Origin: Salminus brasiliensis
Lineage: Eukaryota; Chordata; Actinopteri; Characiformes; Bryconidae
Length of the DNA stretch: 64,000 nt
Direction of reading: 5' to 3'
NCBI RefSeq assembly: GCF_030463535.1
Contig: NC_132893.1
Coordinates: 19,824,027-19,888,026 of the forward strand
Under the pieces are notes generated by a model. It saw nothing but the letters and a program-made list of their open reading frames with translations, was not told where the DNA came from and searched no databases. Below are positions 21,346 to 34,074 of the stretch, piece by piece (within the stretch, counting starts at the first letter, position 1; every line of letters starts with the position of its first letter). The translations under genes were made by a program, and so were the position numbers.

Positions 21346-22559
21346 CAAAGTCCATCTGTGTCCAACACATATGGGTGTCTTGTATTTTCCAAACCAGGTG
21401 TTGGATTATAACTATACATAACACTAGACTAGACTCCCATGAGGAGAGGGTTGGAGACTTTTGTATGAATGTAATTTGTAATAATTCTAATATTAGTGTT
21501 TTACTGAGCAACTAAACCAAACAAAAACAAATGTACACATTTGCTATTTTGCAAAAAATGGCTAATTCCATTTTTTTATTTATAAAAAGGTTGAATACAG
21601 TTTCTGTAACAGTATAATACCACCAGCCCAAACACTCATTTATGCTCGTATCTGGTCTGGTGTTAAATACTCTTGCACTGAGTTGTTAACAGAGATATTT
21701 CATATTTACACAACAACAACATTATTTCTGTGATATAAAGTGCATTTTAAATTAAAACTCCTTTCTCACTGGCTCCTGACATCATCTTTGTTTGCATACT
21801 GGGTGTGTCCCCACCCCCTTAACTCACTATCAGTGTGTAGTCATTCTTCCTAGGCAATCTTTTTTTGGGTGTACAATTATATTTTATATAATGGTTGACT
21901 GCCTGGCCTTAGTGCTGAGCAAGTCTATAAGAGCAAGTCACTATAGACAGATAGTTATACGCATAGTTTAACATAACAGTTCTTGAATATAAAATTTACG
22001 CTTGCCAAAAAAGCATACGCCAATGTCTTATAATATATATTGTGATCCTATATTTCACAGTGAAATTCTGGCAACCACAGCTATTTGATATTTTGTTTGA
22101 CAGTGTGGCTGTTTAATAGTAGGCTTAATAGTGTTAATTTAACTAGTTAAATGAAGTCCACTTGTGCACACTTACTTACTTGGTTCTCTGAGTTATCGTA
22201 GTTCTATATTGAACCACAGCATCTACTGAAGAACCCATGAAAAAAAATGTTCTAAGGATGTGTGCAACTGAAGAGTCAGGTTATCTTGATATGACTTTAC
22301 CTGTTCCTGTAAGACCCTAGGGTTTGTATAGAATATGTCTAAACAGGCAGTATCATGGAGACCAAAGAGTTATCCAAACAAAATAATCCATAGAAAATCT
22401 AAAGGAATATTATTACATGTTTGATTCTAAAACAATATCCTAAACATTTAACAGCTTCCAGGGGCACCATTATATCCTTTATTTAAAAATCTTGTAAAGA
22501 TTTAGGCCCAACCTTGGCTCTGCCTAGAGGAGGTAGCCCACAAATAATCAGTGTCTGCA
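21346..22559. other. Intergenic; no gene seen
   Basis: AT-rich sequence without recognisable elements. Confidence 0.45.
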
Positions 22560-22945
22560 TAAGAAACCCCTTAATCAGAGAGGCCAGATCCACGGCTCAG
22601 ACAAGAACTGCCATAACAGGACAACCATCGCGCTTACTCACCAAAGAGCTGTAATGCTGCCAAAGCTACACTGGAGTGGTTCAAAACCAAGAATATGAAA
22701 GTTTTCGAGTGCTCCAGTCAAATCCCAGATGTAAATCTAATGAACTGCTTTTCACCAACTGTCTCCATCCATTCATTGTGACTGAAATTGAGCAATTTTG
22801 CCAATTTGGCCAAAAATATGAGGATCCAGAATCGCATTATTGATTTCATAGACATATCCCAGACGACTTGCAGCTGGAATTGCTGGCAAATATGGTTCAA
22901 ACAAGTTTTGGCTCAGAGGGTGAATGCTTTTTAACCACTGTACTG
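22560..22945 (+). pseudogene. Tc1-like transposase remnant (C-terminal half)
   Basis: The plus strand carries a decayed version of the DDE region. GTCAAATCCCAGATGTAAAT corresponds to the QSPDLNP motif, followed by CACCAACTGTCTCCATCCAT and GACTTGCAGCTGGAATTGCT. Stops and frame changes break it. It differs in sequence from the elements at 23811, 48759 and 54503. Confidence 0.55.
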
Positions 22946-23810
22946 CATCACAAAAATTAATATTGTACACTGTCAGCAAGTTCCACTTCTTTTGTTAATC
23001 AAATGGTGAAAATCCCAGTTTTCTCCAAGTGCAAGGAGATCGCTACATTACTGCAGGGTCTCAAAAGATTACGGTTACTGTAATCTAGACTGAGTACTGT
23101 ACAATGTGTGTTGTTGGTGTCTTACAAAAACCTTGTTTCTCCCAAATTTAAAACTTTTAATGGAAGTGAATGCTAAAATATTTCTGTTGGTCCATTCGTC
23201 ATGAAATTATGAAAAAATGTATGTAAAAAAACAAAAAAAAGGGAAAAACATCAAAAATTTATATACAAGATACATGACAGCAATGATCTGCTGCACCATC
23301 TTAGAAATTATATTTTAAAAGATTCAAAGTCTAAAAATGTTAACATTTATAATGATGAGGAAGGATGAGCAACTGACCAGTAGACATGTTCGTTTATCCA
23401 CAGATGTGTAGTTCTTACTCTTTGCTTTCCCAACCAAGACCTTGTGAGACCCCTTCTGAGTGCTTAGTGAAATAGGCAATAGATTTGTATAACAGGCCCC
23501 TACTGCCTCCTCAGATGGAAATCTTCTATTCTATTGGAACAACCTTCTAAAAGGTATGTGGAACATTCAGTATGTAACTGACAAGACAGCAACAAATATG
23601 GCCAGATTCATAAGATATGGTGTAAGATGTATCTAGACCCACCATGACCCTGACCAGGAAGAGATGGACTAGAATATTTTTGGCTGGACAGACAGATTAA
23701 TTATTAACCATTACCTTACTTACACAAGTAATTGAAGTACTGTAAATGTTTTTCATGCCTTCATTATATTTGGGTGTAATGTTACTTATACAATTATTTA
23801 ATACATTTTA

Positions 23811-25144
23811 CAGTGGTGAAAAAAGTATTTAGTCAGTCACCAATTGTGCAAGTTCTCCCACTTAAAAAGATGAGAGAGGCCTGTAATTTACATCATAGGT
23901 AGACCTCAACTATGAGAGACAAAATGAGAAAAAAAAAAATCTGAAAATCACATTGTCTGATTTTTAAAGAATGTATTTGCAAATAATGGTGGAAAATTAG
24001 TATTTGGTCAATAACAAAAGTTCATCTCAATACTTTGTTATATATCCTTTGTTGGCAATGACAGAGGTCAAACATTTTCTGTAAGTCTTCACAAGGTTGG
24101 CACACACCGTTGCTGGCATGTTGGCCCATTCCTCCATGCAGATCTCCTCTAGAGCAGTGATGTTTTGGGGCTGTCGCCGGGCAACACAGACTTTCAACTC
24201 CCTTCAAAGGTTTTCTATGGGGTTGAGATCTGGAGACTGTCTAGGCCACTCCAGGACTTGTCATGCTGAAAGACCCAGCCACGTTTCATCTTCAATGCCC
24301 TTGCTGATGGAAGGAGGTTTGCACTCAAAATCTCACAATACATGGCCCCATTCATTCTTTCATGTACACGGACCAGTTGTCCTAGTCCCTTTGCAGAGAA
24401 ACAGCCCCAAAGCATGATGTTGCCCCCCCATGCTTCACAGTTGGTATGGTGCTCTTTGGATGCAACTCAGCATTCACTCTCCTCCACACACAACGAGTTG
24501 TGTTTGTACCAAACAGTTCTACTTTGGTTTCATCTGACCATAAGACATTCTCCCAATACTCTTCCAGAACATCCAAATGCTCTCTAGCAAACTTCAGACG
24601 TGCAGTCCCTGGCGGCATAGTGTGTTACTGACGGTAGCCTTTGTAACGTTGGTCCCAGCTTTCTGCAGGTCAATCACTAGGAGCTCCCGTGTGGTTCTAG
24701 GATTTTTGTTCACCGTTCTTGTGATCATTTTGACCCCACAGGCTGAGATCTTGCGTGGAGCCCCTGATCGAGGGAGATTAGCAGTGGTCTCCTATTTTCT
24801 GATTATTGCTCCCACAGTAGATTTCTTTACACCAAGCTGCTTGCCTATTGCAGATTCAGTTATCCCAGCCTTCAGAGTTTGACTGTTTGAGGTTGTGTGC
24901 AGGTGTCTTTTATACTGTTAACGAGTTCAAACAGGTGCCATTAATACAGGTAATGAGTGGAGGACAGCCAGAAATCTTGCTTGTTTGTAGGTGACCAAAT
25001 ACTTATTTTCCACCATTATTTGCAAATAAATTCTTTAAAAATCAGTTGAGGTCTACCTATGATGTCAATTACAGGCCTCTCTCATCTTTTTAAGTGGGAG
25101 AACTTGCACAATTGGTGACTGACTAAATACTTTTTTCCCCACTG
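23811..25144. mobile_element. Tc1/mariner element with terminal inverted repeats and TA duplication
   Basis: The left end CAGTGGTGAAAAAAGTATTT and the right end (reverse complement CAGTGGGGAAAAAAGTATTT) are flanked by TA at 23809-23810 and 25145-25146. Inverted ends of about 150-200 bp include CACCAATTGTGCAAGTTCTC and AAGATGAGAGAGGCCTGTAA. At 1,334 bp it is somewhat short, because the transposase gene is deleted internally. It resembles the fish ZB group of Tc1 elements from memory. Confidence 0.88.
24030..24890 (-). pseudogene. Tc1-like DD34E transposase, broken
   Basis: Minus-strand fragments encode recognisable blocks: [15 protein letters not shown] (first catalytic Asp), [24 protein letters not shown] (second Asp), then directly a remnant of QSPDLNP. 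At least two internal deletions are visible, one after FQHD that removes the segment leading to the catalytic Glu, and one in the N-terminal half. Frameshifts split it over several frames. It cannot encode an active enzyme. Confidence 0.85.
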
Positions 25145-25146
25145 TA

Positions 25147-26185
25147 TGTAATTATCAGCTTCAGAGCAGGGAAATTTATAGGGCTGTCCCATTCTAGACA
25201 TATTTGAATGGATTTGATCTCAGAGTCTTTGTTTTAACCACAGTGTTCAGAGCACCATCTGGTGTCCTCAAGGTGCCATTACTGGACATTATTGTCCAGC
25301 CAACAACAGAGCGGATGTTCTCAGATGGTAAATAAGAGTTGAGAGTCTGCAGTGTGGAGCTATTTTACAGTGGAACATGAAAACACACTGACATGTTCTG
25401 TTTTACCAGCGGGAGAACCGCACACATTTCTTAGTTTTTAAACCAGCACTGAAGAGCACATTCAGAACCAATCAATCAGTCCAGAACGTCTCATTACAGT
25501 ATTATTTATACAAGCACAAAGATCGGCTCAGATCGGCTCAGATCGGCATCAGCATGAAGAGACCTGATCAGGACATCCCTAGAAATGTATTATCATGCTC
25601 ATTTTGTGGGTACAAAACTGTCAGATAGATTTCAGATAGACATTCCTCACCAGAATGGGCTTGACTTTTGGTTTTGAACAGTGTATTTGTGTTTTCTCCA
25701 TTTAACCAGGAAACTGACCCATAGTTCCCATTTTGACTAAATGTCCTGGTTCTAGATAAAAAACAAAACCTTTGAAGAGTCTCGCAGTCCTGGAGCTCCC
25801 CCTACTGTGCAGTTTTCTCCATATTCTCAATGTCTTAACAGTCAGGTGTGCATGATACACAAAACTATGCAGTGCATTAGGGAACTCTGGGACTTCAGTT
25901 GGGAAACACTGGACTCTGGACTGAATGCAAATTCACTATTATTATTTGAGTCTGTCTCTTTGAAAAAATAAACTTCAGGGTGACAAAAAGCTATTTTATA
26001 TCCGTATGTGGAACTGTATAACACATTGCCTGCCTTGACATCAAGGTATATTGTTTGAAACCACAGATCACAAATATAATTTGAATAATGCCAGCAAAGA
26101 CGGCACAGCTGAGCATTAAAAGATGTAAACTGGTAGAAAACATGGTTATCATTTGGGTAAAGGTCTGTTACTTATCAACACCATA
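25147..26185. other. Intergenic; no gene seen
   Basis: No supported exon. A short triple repeat of AGATCGGCTC occurs at 25521-25548. Confidence 0.45.
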
Positions 26186-26316
26186 GCAACCACCTGGGAT
26201 ATCACTGCTGTATCAAAGGAACCATCTAGAATACCATAGTAACCACCTGGGATACCATAGTGACCACCTAGCAACACCATAGCAACCACCTAACAACACC
26301 AAGGCAACCACCTAAA
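26186..26316. repeat. ACCATAG-CAACCACCT minisatellite
   Basis: Units of about 20 bp of the type ACCATAGCAACCACCTGGGA (also GTAACCACC, GTGACCACC and CAACACCATAGC) repeat about six times. Confidence 0.8.
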
Positions 26317-27041
26317 ACATTTCCGCTGTATCAGTAGATACAGTGTTTGCTTATAAAATGATTGGGATTAGATAGATGCTTAGATTTAAGCTGATCTTTT
26401 CCTGAAGTTCCTGTCACAAAAGTAACCCCAGCCCAAAATAATCAGTAAATAAACCTTTATTACAAGCTTAAAATACCACAAAAAAACACAACCCAATAAA
26501 CAAGCCCTACATCTGGTAGTCATAGTATAGAAAACATGTGTATTAAAGGATGGGATTATGGGACCAGGCTGGGGGCACTGTGGGTAAGAACATTTAATAG
26601 GCAAATTTCTAATGTCTCATTTATTTACAAATCTGACAAACTGTTAAATGTATTTGATTGAAAAACTAGTATGTAGTATGTACTTTTTAAATACAGTGCC
26701 CGCTGGATTTATTTATAAATTAATAAATAAAACAAGTTTCTAATGAAGAAATTTGATGTAAACTCATACATTTATTAAATACTTATAAACCAATAAATGA
26801 AATAATTAATTGTTCTTGATTAGTGAAACACCACACAGTATATGTAGCTAAACGAATACATAAACTACTTATGAATTAACACATTAAAAAAGTAATTGTA
26901 CTTCGTTACTCCATTTATGAAATGATGAAGATAATTAATTGTACATAATTTAGTAACATTCACATTTTTTATTACATACACAAGATTTTTTAAATGTATA
27001 TATTAAATAATTAACTACGTAAACAGCAATAAACGAACGGG

Positions 27042-27042
<1 letters not shown>
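26317..27042. other. Intergenic, upstream of scaf4
   Basis: AT-rich sequence with many AATAAAT words; no gene. Confidence 0.5.

Positions 27043-27125
<83 letters not shown>
27043..27125. repeat. (TG)n microsatellite, about 41 units
   Basis: An uninterrupted TG run of 83 nt ends about 8 bases before a CCAAT box and about 210 bases before the scaf4 ATG. Open frames of poly-Cys-Val or poly-His-Thr across it are artefacts. Confidence 0.98.
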
Positions 27126-27127
<2 letters not shown>

Positions 27128-27129
27128 TA

Positions 27130-27333
27130 ATGATTGGCCGCAGCGCCTCCTGATGGACCCGTTGGGAAGCGCAGAGTGCCTGCTCCCGGCATGCACTGCG
27201 CACCGCCACACCGCGGTGTTCGGAGGGCTAAGCGGCGGCGGACATGTTGGCGCGGCCTGTGGAGGAGAAATATCACATTTAAGAGTTTTTTAGGAATTTA
27301 ACAGAAAAGCAAGGACAGCACAGGCGGGGCACG
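27130..27333 (+). promoter_or_regulatory. scaf4 core promoter and 5' UTR
   Basis: A GC-rich stretch contains an inverted CCAAT box (ATTGG, 27133-27137). At 27183-27201, CTCCCGGCATGCACTGCGC closely resembles the ZNF143/Staf site consensus (TTCCCAGAATGCACTGCG type). No TATA box is evident. The transcription start is not determined. Confidence 0.6.
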
Positions 27334-30300
27334 ATGGACGCCGTTAACGCTTTTAACCACGAGGTCAGTCTGCTCTGGGTTTATTAACACCTACACACAC
27401 AGAGCGCTCTCACTGGTTAGCAGTTAGCTAGCTAGCACGCTAGCTAGCTAGCTGTCGTTAGCTCTCAGGCTAGGAGGTGAAACAGTCCGTGTTGTTTTTT
27501 TAGGCCACAGAGCACAGAGGCCTCGCTGAGGAGAACTGCGGGCACTTTGGACCAGACTGCATGGTGTGTGGTCCTGTGCGTTAGATATTTAGCCTGTGGA
27601 CGCGCGGTGTGCTCTCCGGAGCCGCGGACTGTGTGTGTGTTAATGCGGAGTGCTGGCTGTTGTTTTCCTCCTTGGAGACTCGTTAGCTTTGCTAGCTTGC
27701 AGGCAGCGTTTCAGCCTCAGCTCACTCACAGTCGGATTCTGCTACATAGCAGCTGATCAGGTTGCAAACGTTGTAGCCTGAAGTCGCTTTAAAGGGTCTG
27801 TTGACATGCAGCGTGACCCGTGGAAAGATGGCTTTCTGTTAGCCTGCTAGTAACAGTCCTGGGCTAACGCTGTGTGGTGGGTGTAGGCTCACCTAGCGCC
27901 CACCTCCTGTTGTAGCTATAGACGCGGGGTGATGCCATTACTGTTAACTTTCAGCATCTCTGATGTGCCCAGGTTATTGCTGATATGTGCTAAATTACAC
28001 AGTGCCTAAAGTGTTTTAATAAATCGGTGCTGTAGTTAAACCGAGGGATCAATTTATTACATTGTGGGAACGTTTGAAGTCTCTAACTGTTGTTTTTCTG
28101 CTCCATACTGAGTAGTCTGGTCTGTGGTCAGTTGTTTCTTTTGAGTTGCTGGTCGCAGTGGTGGGGTAGTGTCAGACTCTGCATGTGCATGGATGTACAC
28201 AGACACAGAAATGTGTGGATTTGGGTGTTCAAGAGCATCAGATTACTGTCAAGTATCATCAGTAGCAGAGTCAAAAATCACATCAATATCTAGTCCAGTT
28301 CACTGGTGAAATAGTAATGGGCCAAAAACCACTGTACTCCTGAAGCAGTTGTTGGAGGTGTAAACACACTGGCGGATCATATGATCAGTGTATCAGTATA
28401 AATGATAATAAAGCACAAAAAAAAATCCACATGCAGTCATATGCATTAAAACAATGTTGTAGCAACTTTACCATGAAATAGCAGCTTTAAAATCATGATG
28501 CTCCCCTGACTTGTGAAAGGGAGAATAGCAGTCGGTGCCCTCCCCGCACTGGAACACTGCTGCTGCACTATGTAACTTCAGTGGAGCTGCACACAACCTC
28601 TCTCACGAACTTCTGACATCTCCAATGTCAGTCTACATGTGTTTATTTTACAGATGCAGGTGCTGTATCTCTCAGCTTGTGCAGAAATGCATGTGTACAG
28701 CTGTTAATGGGTGGGAGCACAAAGCAGGACCTAAAATACTAGTTTATGTATGATGCTGCTTGGATTAGTCAAGAATGTTTATCTGTCTAATGTAAAGTTA
28801 CTGTTTGTTTAAAGCTGTATAGAGGTTGGAGATGTGTGTAATTAATAGGAATGGACAAGTGTTTTAGCGTCATATCAGTGTCAACAAATAATTGCTTAAA
28901 TAATGTCAGTATCCGACGTTTACATTTGTACGTTTCAAACATAAGTTTGATGTATTTGTTGTATTTCAAAAAAGCAAACAGGTTATGTAATGTCAGTGTA
29001 TTATATGTAACTTAACATTTCTCTGTAATGCAGAATAGAGTTTTCAGTTTTCACATTTTATAATTATTATATTATTTTTATTTTACCGCAAGGATGAATT
29101 CCTAGCAACTGTCTGGTGTTTGTCTGGAGGACTAGAAGATACAGTTGCTGTAAATACAGTGTTCTCCAGTCCTGCTCCTGGTGGTGCCTTGCTATGTAAT
29201 GGTTGGCGTTTCCTTGCTCTAATCCAACCAGTTTGGCTCAGAATGGGCTTTGTAAAGACCTGTGGACTTCATTGGGTTTAGGGCTTTTGTATTCCATTTG
29301 TGTGTGCAGTATTAACCTGAAAATGTAAGTAAATAAGTGGATGCGTCCGTATGCCTCCATAGTAGCTGAAGTGAGAAGAGAAGAGGGAGCCAGTTCTCAC
29401 ATAATGCTTCATTAAACCTAGAATTGATGTTCAGTTATAAAGCCTAATAATTATTATACGGTAATTACTATAAATTGTTCAGTAGTTACTGTAGTTACAA
29501 AAATGAGACCTGGGCCCTTTGTTGCAGACTCACACAGTAAATCATTCTCTTTCGCGTCAACACTCCTACCATGATGTAAATTTGAAGAGCAAACGCTCAG
29601 ATGTCCAATTGGAAGCATGTTTGCATACTGCAGGCATTTCAGTACATGGTCACATGCGCAGAGTGACTGAGCACAGTGATCTTCACAAGTAATAAAGAAA
29701 GACATAATATAAGCACTCTTTTAATGGTCCTTCAAATGAGACCTTTGCTAACGTATCCATTAGAGTAGTGAACAAGTGTCGTTGTTGCTTAAGTTTCGCT
29801 GCTCGTTAGGTTAGCAAACTGAAGTTTGCTGAGTCTCAATAACTAAGTTTACGTGGAGTCAGGGAGGGTATCTGAGCTGGTTGATCATTTTCATAGGTGG
29901 AGGTGGAGATGTATCATTGTGTTATTGGGTAATATTTTTCTCTGCCTGTTGTGGCCTGCTGGCATTTTTGTCATTATATTTTTGTACTGTAGAAACTTTA
30001 GACTAACAGACAAGCGTTTTCCTTTGCTTGTCCTCTCATTAACATTGTAAGTCATATTTGAAATAAAATTGTGTAGACACTCAAGTCAAGTCAAGTGGGT
30101 TTTATTGTCATTTCAACTACATACAGAGTACACAGTGAAACGAAACAACTTTCCTCCAGGACCATGGTGCAACATAGACAGTGCATACAAAACACAAGTG
30201 CAGACAGAGAATAATAAATAATTGCCGGTAGTGTGCAAATTCTGCAGTGTGTAATAAATATTGAGTCCAGTGAGGTATTAAAGTTATTAGTGCAAATGCT

Positions 30301-30339
30301 TTGTGCAAAAAAATGCTTCCATTTTTATCTGGGGTAAAT

Positions 30340-30375
<36 letters not shown>

Positions 30376-33300
30376 TGTGCATGTAGCAGAAAAGACATCA
30401 GGTCAGAAGTACCATATTAAGTACCATGTTTACATTGCAGTTGTTTTCCCTGATGGACTCGAAGCCACCTATTTCCAGAGCAAAGATGATCTCCATTACA
30501 AAGTCAGCCATAAAAGCTATTAAAGTAAGTGTTATGTCTTCTCAGTGTCACATTTTAGTTTTATTGTTAAGTCAGCTCTATTAATAACATGCTTGCACAC
30601 ATTAGCTAACTTGATGTTACTTGATGTGTGCAAGCAGGTTATGAATGGCATGATATGTTACTAAGAGAGGTTATATTGATCCTAAATATGAATGTTTGTG
30701 TTTCAGCTCTACAAGCATGTTGTCCAAATTGTTGAAAAATTCATCAAGAAGGTAAGCATGTCTTGTGCTAAAATCATGCTAATTTTGGATTGGCAGCTGT
30801 GACTGGGGGGAGAATATGTATAGGTTGTGTAATTGGTGATCCAAATTGGAGAGAAAATGGGTAAAAAAAAAATAAGAAATACAATTTTTAGATGATGCTC
30901 CAGCGTGTACTTGAGTGTTTTTTATTGAAGGATCTGTTACTAGTAGTACTTACTAGTAACAAGGTATCTCTTGTTTCCTGCAGTGTAAACCTGAGTACAA
31001 AGTCCCAGGGCTCTATGTGGTGGACTCCATTGTGCGACAGTCCCGTCATCAGTTTGGTGCGGACAAAGATGTGTTTGGTCCCAGGTTCACTAAGAACATC
31101 ACTGGGACGTTTGAGAACCTCTGCTTGTGTCCCACAGAGGACAGGGTAAGGATATTTTTTCCCTCTCTTACTCTTAAGTTCTCTCGCAGTCTTCTACTCT
31201 TTGAAACAATAGACCAGTCCTCTGACTTCTCCCGTGATTTGTGGAGACCCCTTACCATGTAGCACCATGCAGCTAGTTTATGTAGTCGGGGGATGCACTT
31301 TTTGCACTTCTTAAATGTAAACAACTGGCTAATTATATCTACTTTTAAAGATGAAAGGGCACAAAAACAGTGGTTCTGTGAGTTGACATCAAATTCCCCC
31401 ACCCTTTCACATTAATTTTTAACTTGGTTATTTTTAATTAATTTATGCAGAAACTAGAGATTCACACTCGCACAACAAGATGGCTGAGATTATTTCCAGC
31501 TGTATCTTTTATGCTAAATCATTTCACTGTGTCCAGTTGTTGATCAAAAACAGAAACTATGTTGTCTCAGGAGTTAAATTAAGAGTAAGAGTCACATTAT
31601 AATCCAGTTTCAGTTGAGTAGTCATTTATATAGAATTGAATAGAAATGTCATATTTGCATAAGTTTTGGTTTTAGTTTTTCCCCCCTTCCATTAAGAGCT
31701 AGATCTAAATTTCTTTGTTCAGCTTTTGGGCAGGGATCAGTCTCAAACCTTCATTTGGTCTGTCATTTTGTACTTTCAGAGTAAAATTGTGCGTGTCCTA
31801 AACCTGTGGCAGAAGAACGGGGTGTTTAAGATTGAGGTGATCCAGCCACTCTTGGACATGGCTGCTGGGTCCAGCAGCTCATCTGGAGGTGCAGCTCTGG
31901 ACAATGGCCCAGATATGGGTGAGTTAGTGAGTGTGACTACTAAAGACCAAGCTGAAACTCACAAGCTTTCACTTTTCTTCTGCTCTACTGTCTCAGTCTG
32001 GTGAACAGTTTTGCATATGAGAGTCTCAAACACTTTCGCTGTGTATTTGTGGAAAGAAGGCAAAAATATTTGCTCAATTAAGAGACCCTTATTTTACCCT
32101 GTTATACTATGTCCAGTAATATAGCTGCTCCCAGCATCTGCCAATATTCTGTGGTGTTCCTGTTAGATGGCTTTGCCAGCAGAACTGCCATTACCTGGTC
32201 TGCAAAAGTACTTTATAGAGATCTACAAAGTAATGCTGAGTTTTGTGAGCTTCAGAATGTTTGTGCCAAGCTGTGCATAAATGTGTTGGTCCTTGTGTAC
32301 TTTAAAGCCACCACATGGTCTGTTTTTTTAAGAAAGTTTAGCTATGATGTCTGTGTGTATTTGCCAATACTTTATTTTGATGTGATTCTGTCCCCAGTAA
32401 CATTTTACAGCCATAGAGAGGAATCTCAGTACATTAAAGTAAATGTCAGGATGATATTCTGCTGACTTTAGGAAATGTATCATTTAATATGTTACTTCCA
32501 TTAAGTAGATTCACCCTCATTTTCACTAATCCTAAACTTAACCCAGAACCTAACCTCGGCCTTAGTCCTAACCCTAACTTTAAAAATCCTGACTTTAATG
32601 TTACCCAAAACTTATTCCAGTTAAAATCAATTTACAAAAAGTTAACAACAGCCCATCGTGGTCATTAAAGAATCAATTGGTTTTGTATCAGCGTCTGCCA
32701 ATGTTCAGCTCGAATATGCGTTCGGCTCTGTCACAGGACCGTGAAGTTCATTGTTTAACCACTAGATGGCGGTACGGACCTGTCGCATGGTAGAGACAGA
32801 GTTTTAATGAATGAGACTCAAACACAAATAGTTGTAGAATGTGTACAGTAACGTGGCTCATGGGAAAGCAGACGCTACTACCCTGATAGTACCCTGATCA
32901 TTCAGTCCGTTACAGTAAGTAAAAGAACTAGCAACCACAGCTACGCCACTGTGCAATTCTGAATAGACTCTAGCAGCTGGTGCTGAGATCAACAGTGTTT
33001 TAAATTTGTTTAGTTCCCAAAAGCAAAGTACTTTTCATCTGAAGAGACTGTCCACTAATGAATATAAAAGCCCTGTTTGTTGAGGATGTTGAGATGAGTG
33101 TTGAGTGGTTATTATCTGCGAACACTACAATGAATAAACAGTGTTTCCAATAAAATAATAAAAATAATATAGGCATAAACAGCAAATCTTTTGGGACTTC
33201 ATCCATTTTGGAGAAATGAAAATGAAATGTTAATTGATGAGATTTTAGCAAAGGTCTTAATGTTTTGTTGGGGGGAAAATAAGGGGAGATGCAGGACAGG

Positions 33301-34002
33301 GGTGCAGTTTGTGACAGCTTGTAAGTTGGTCAAGTGATTTTGTTTATCTGTATTGTGAGTTATAAGATCATAATGGTTCTTCAAGCAATGCATTGCAAAT
33401 CACACGTTTCAAAGTAAAAGTCACGTTGAATTTTTGGAAGTTAAATAAAATGCCTAAAATCCTTGCTTTCTAGCTACATCCCCTCCCTCCCCAGCCAAGG
33501 AACCAGAGAGCCAGCCAGTGGTGTCTGCTAACTCGGTCCAAGCAACCATGCCACAGTTGCAGAACTCTGATGCTTTTGCTGCAGTAGCTCAACTCTTCCA
33601 GTCCTCCCAAGGCCAGCAGGTATTCTAGACCATCGTTATCAGCATGATGAACCATACCTGGAGCTCATAATAAAGTGTATATTGTAGAACTGAAAAATAG
33701 TGTTGTCTGTGCGAGTAAATATGTATTTTAAAATATACTTTCAAAATGCTTCCCCAATCTTACTGGTCGATATCTTGCACACTCTCACTAACATACATTC
33801 TCACTTTAGCTCCAGCAGATGCTACAGACATTCCAGCAACCAGGAAAGCCACAGTCTCCAGCGCTGGAGAACAATATGACAGCCAACTTCCATTTGCAGA
33901 CACCAGCTGGGCAGCCGTCTGCTGGTCTTGCTCAATGCCTCCCACATGCCCCATTGCCTGTAGAAAAGAAAGCTACTTTTGACAAGGTAAACCTGCATTA
34001 TT

Positions 34003-34074
<72 letters not shown>

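Noticed and set aside
26950-27293. Open frames with poly His-Thr or poly Cys-Val
   Set aside because: Translation of the TG microsatellite only.
33470-33655. Minus-strand short frame over scaf4 exon 6
   Set aside because: Antisense of a well-supported coding exon.
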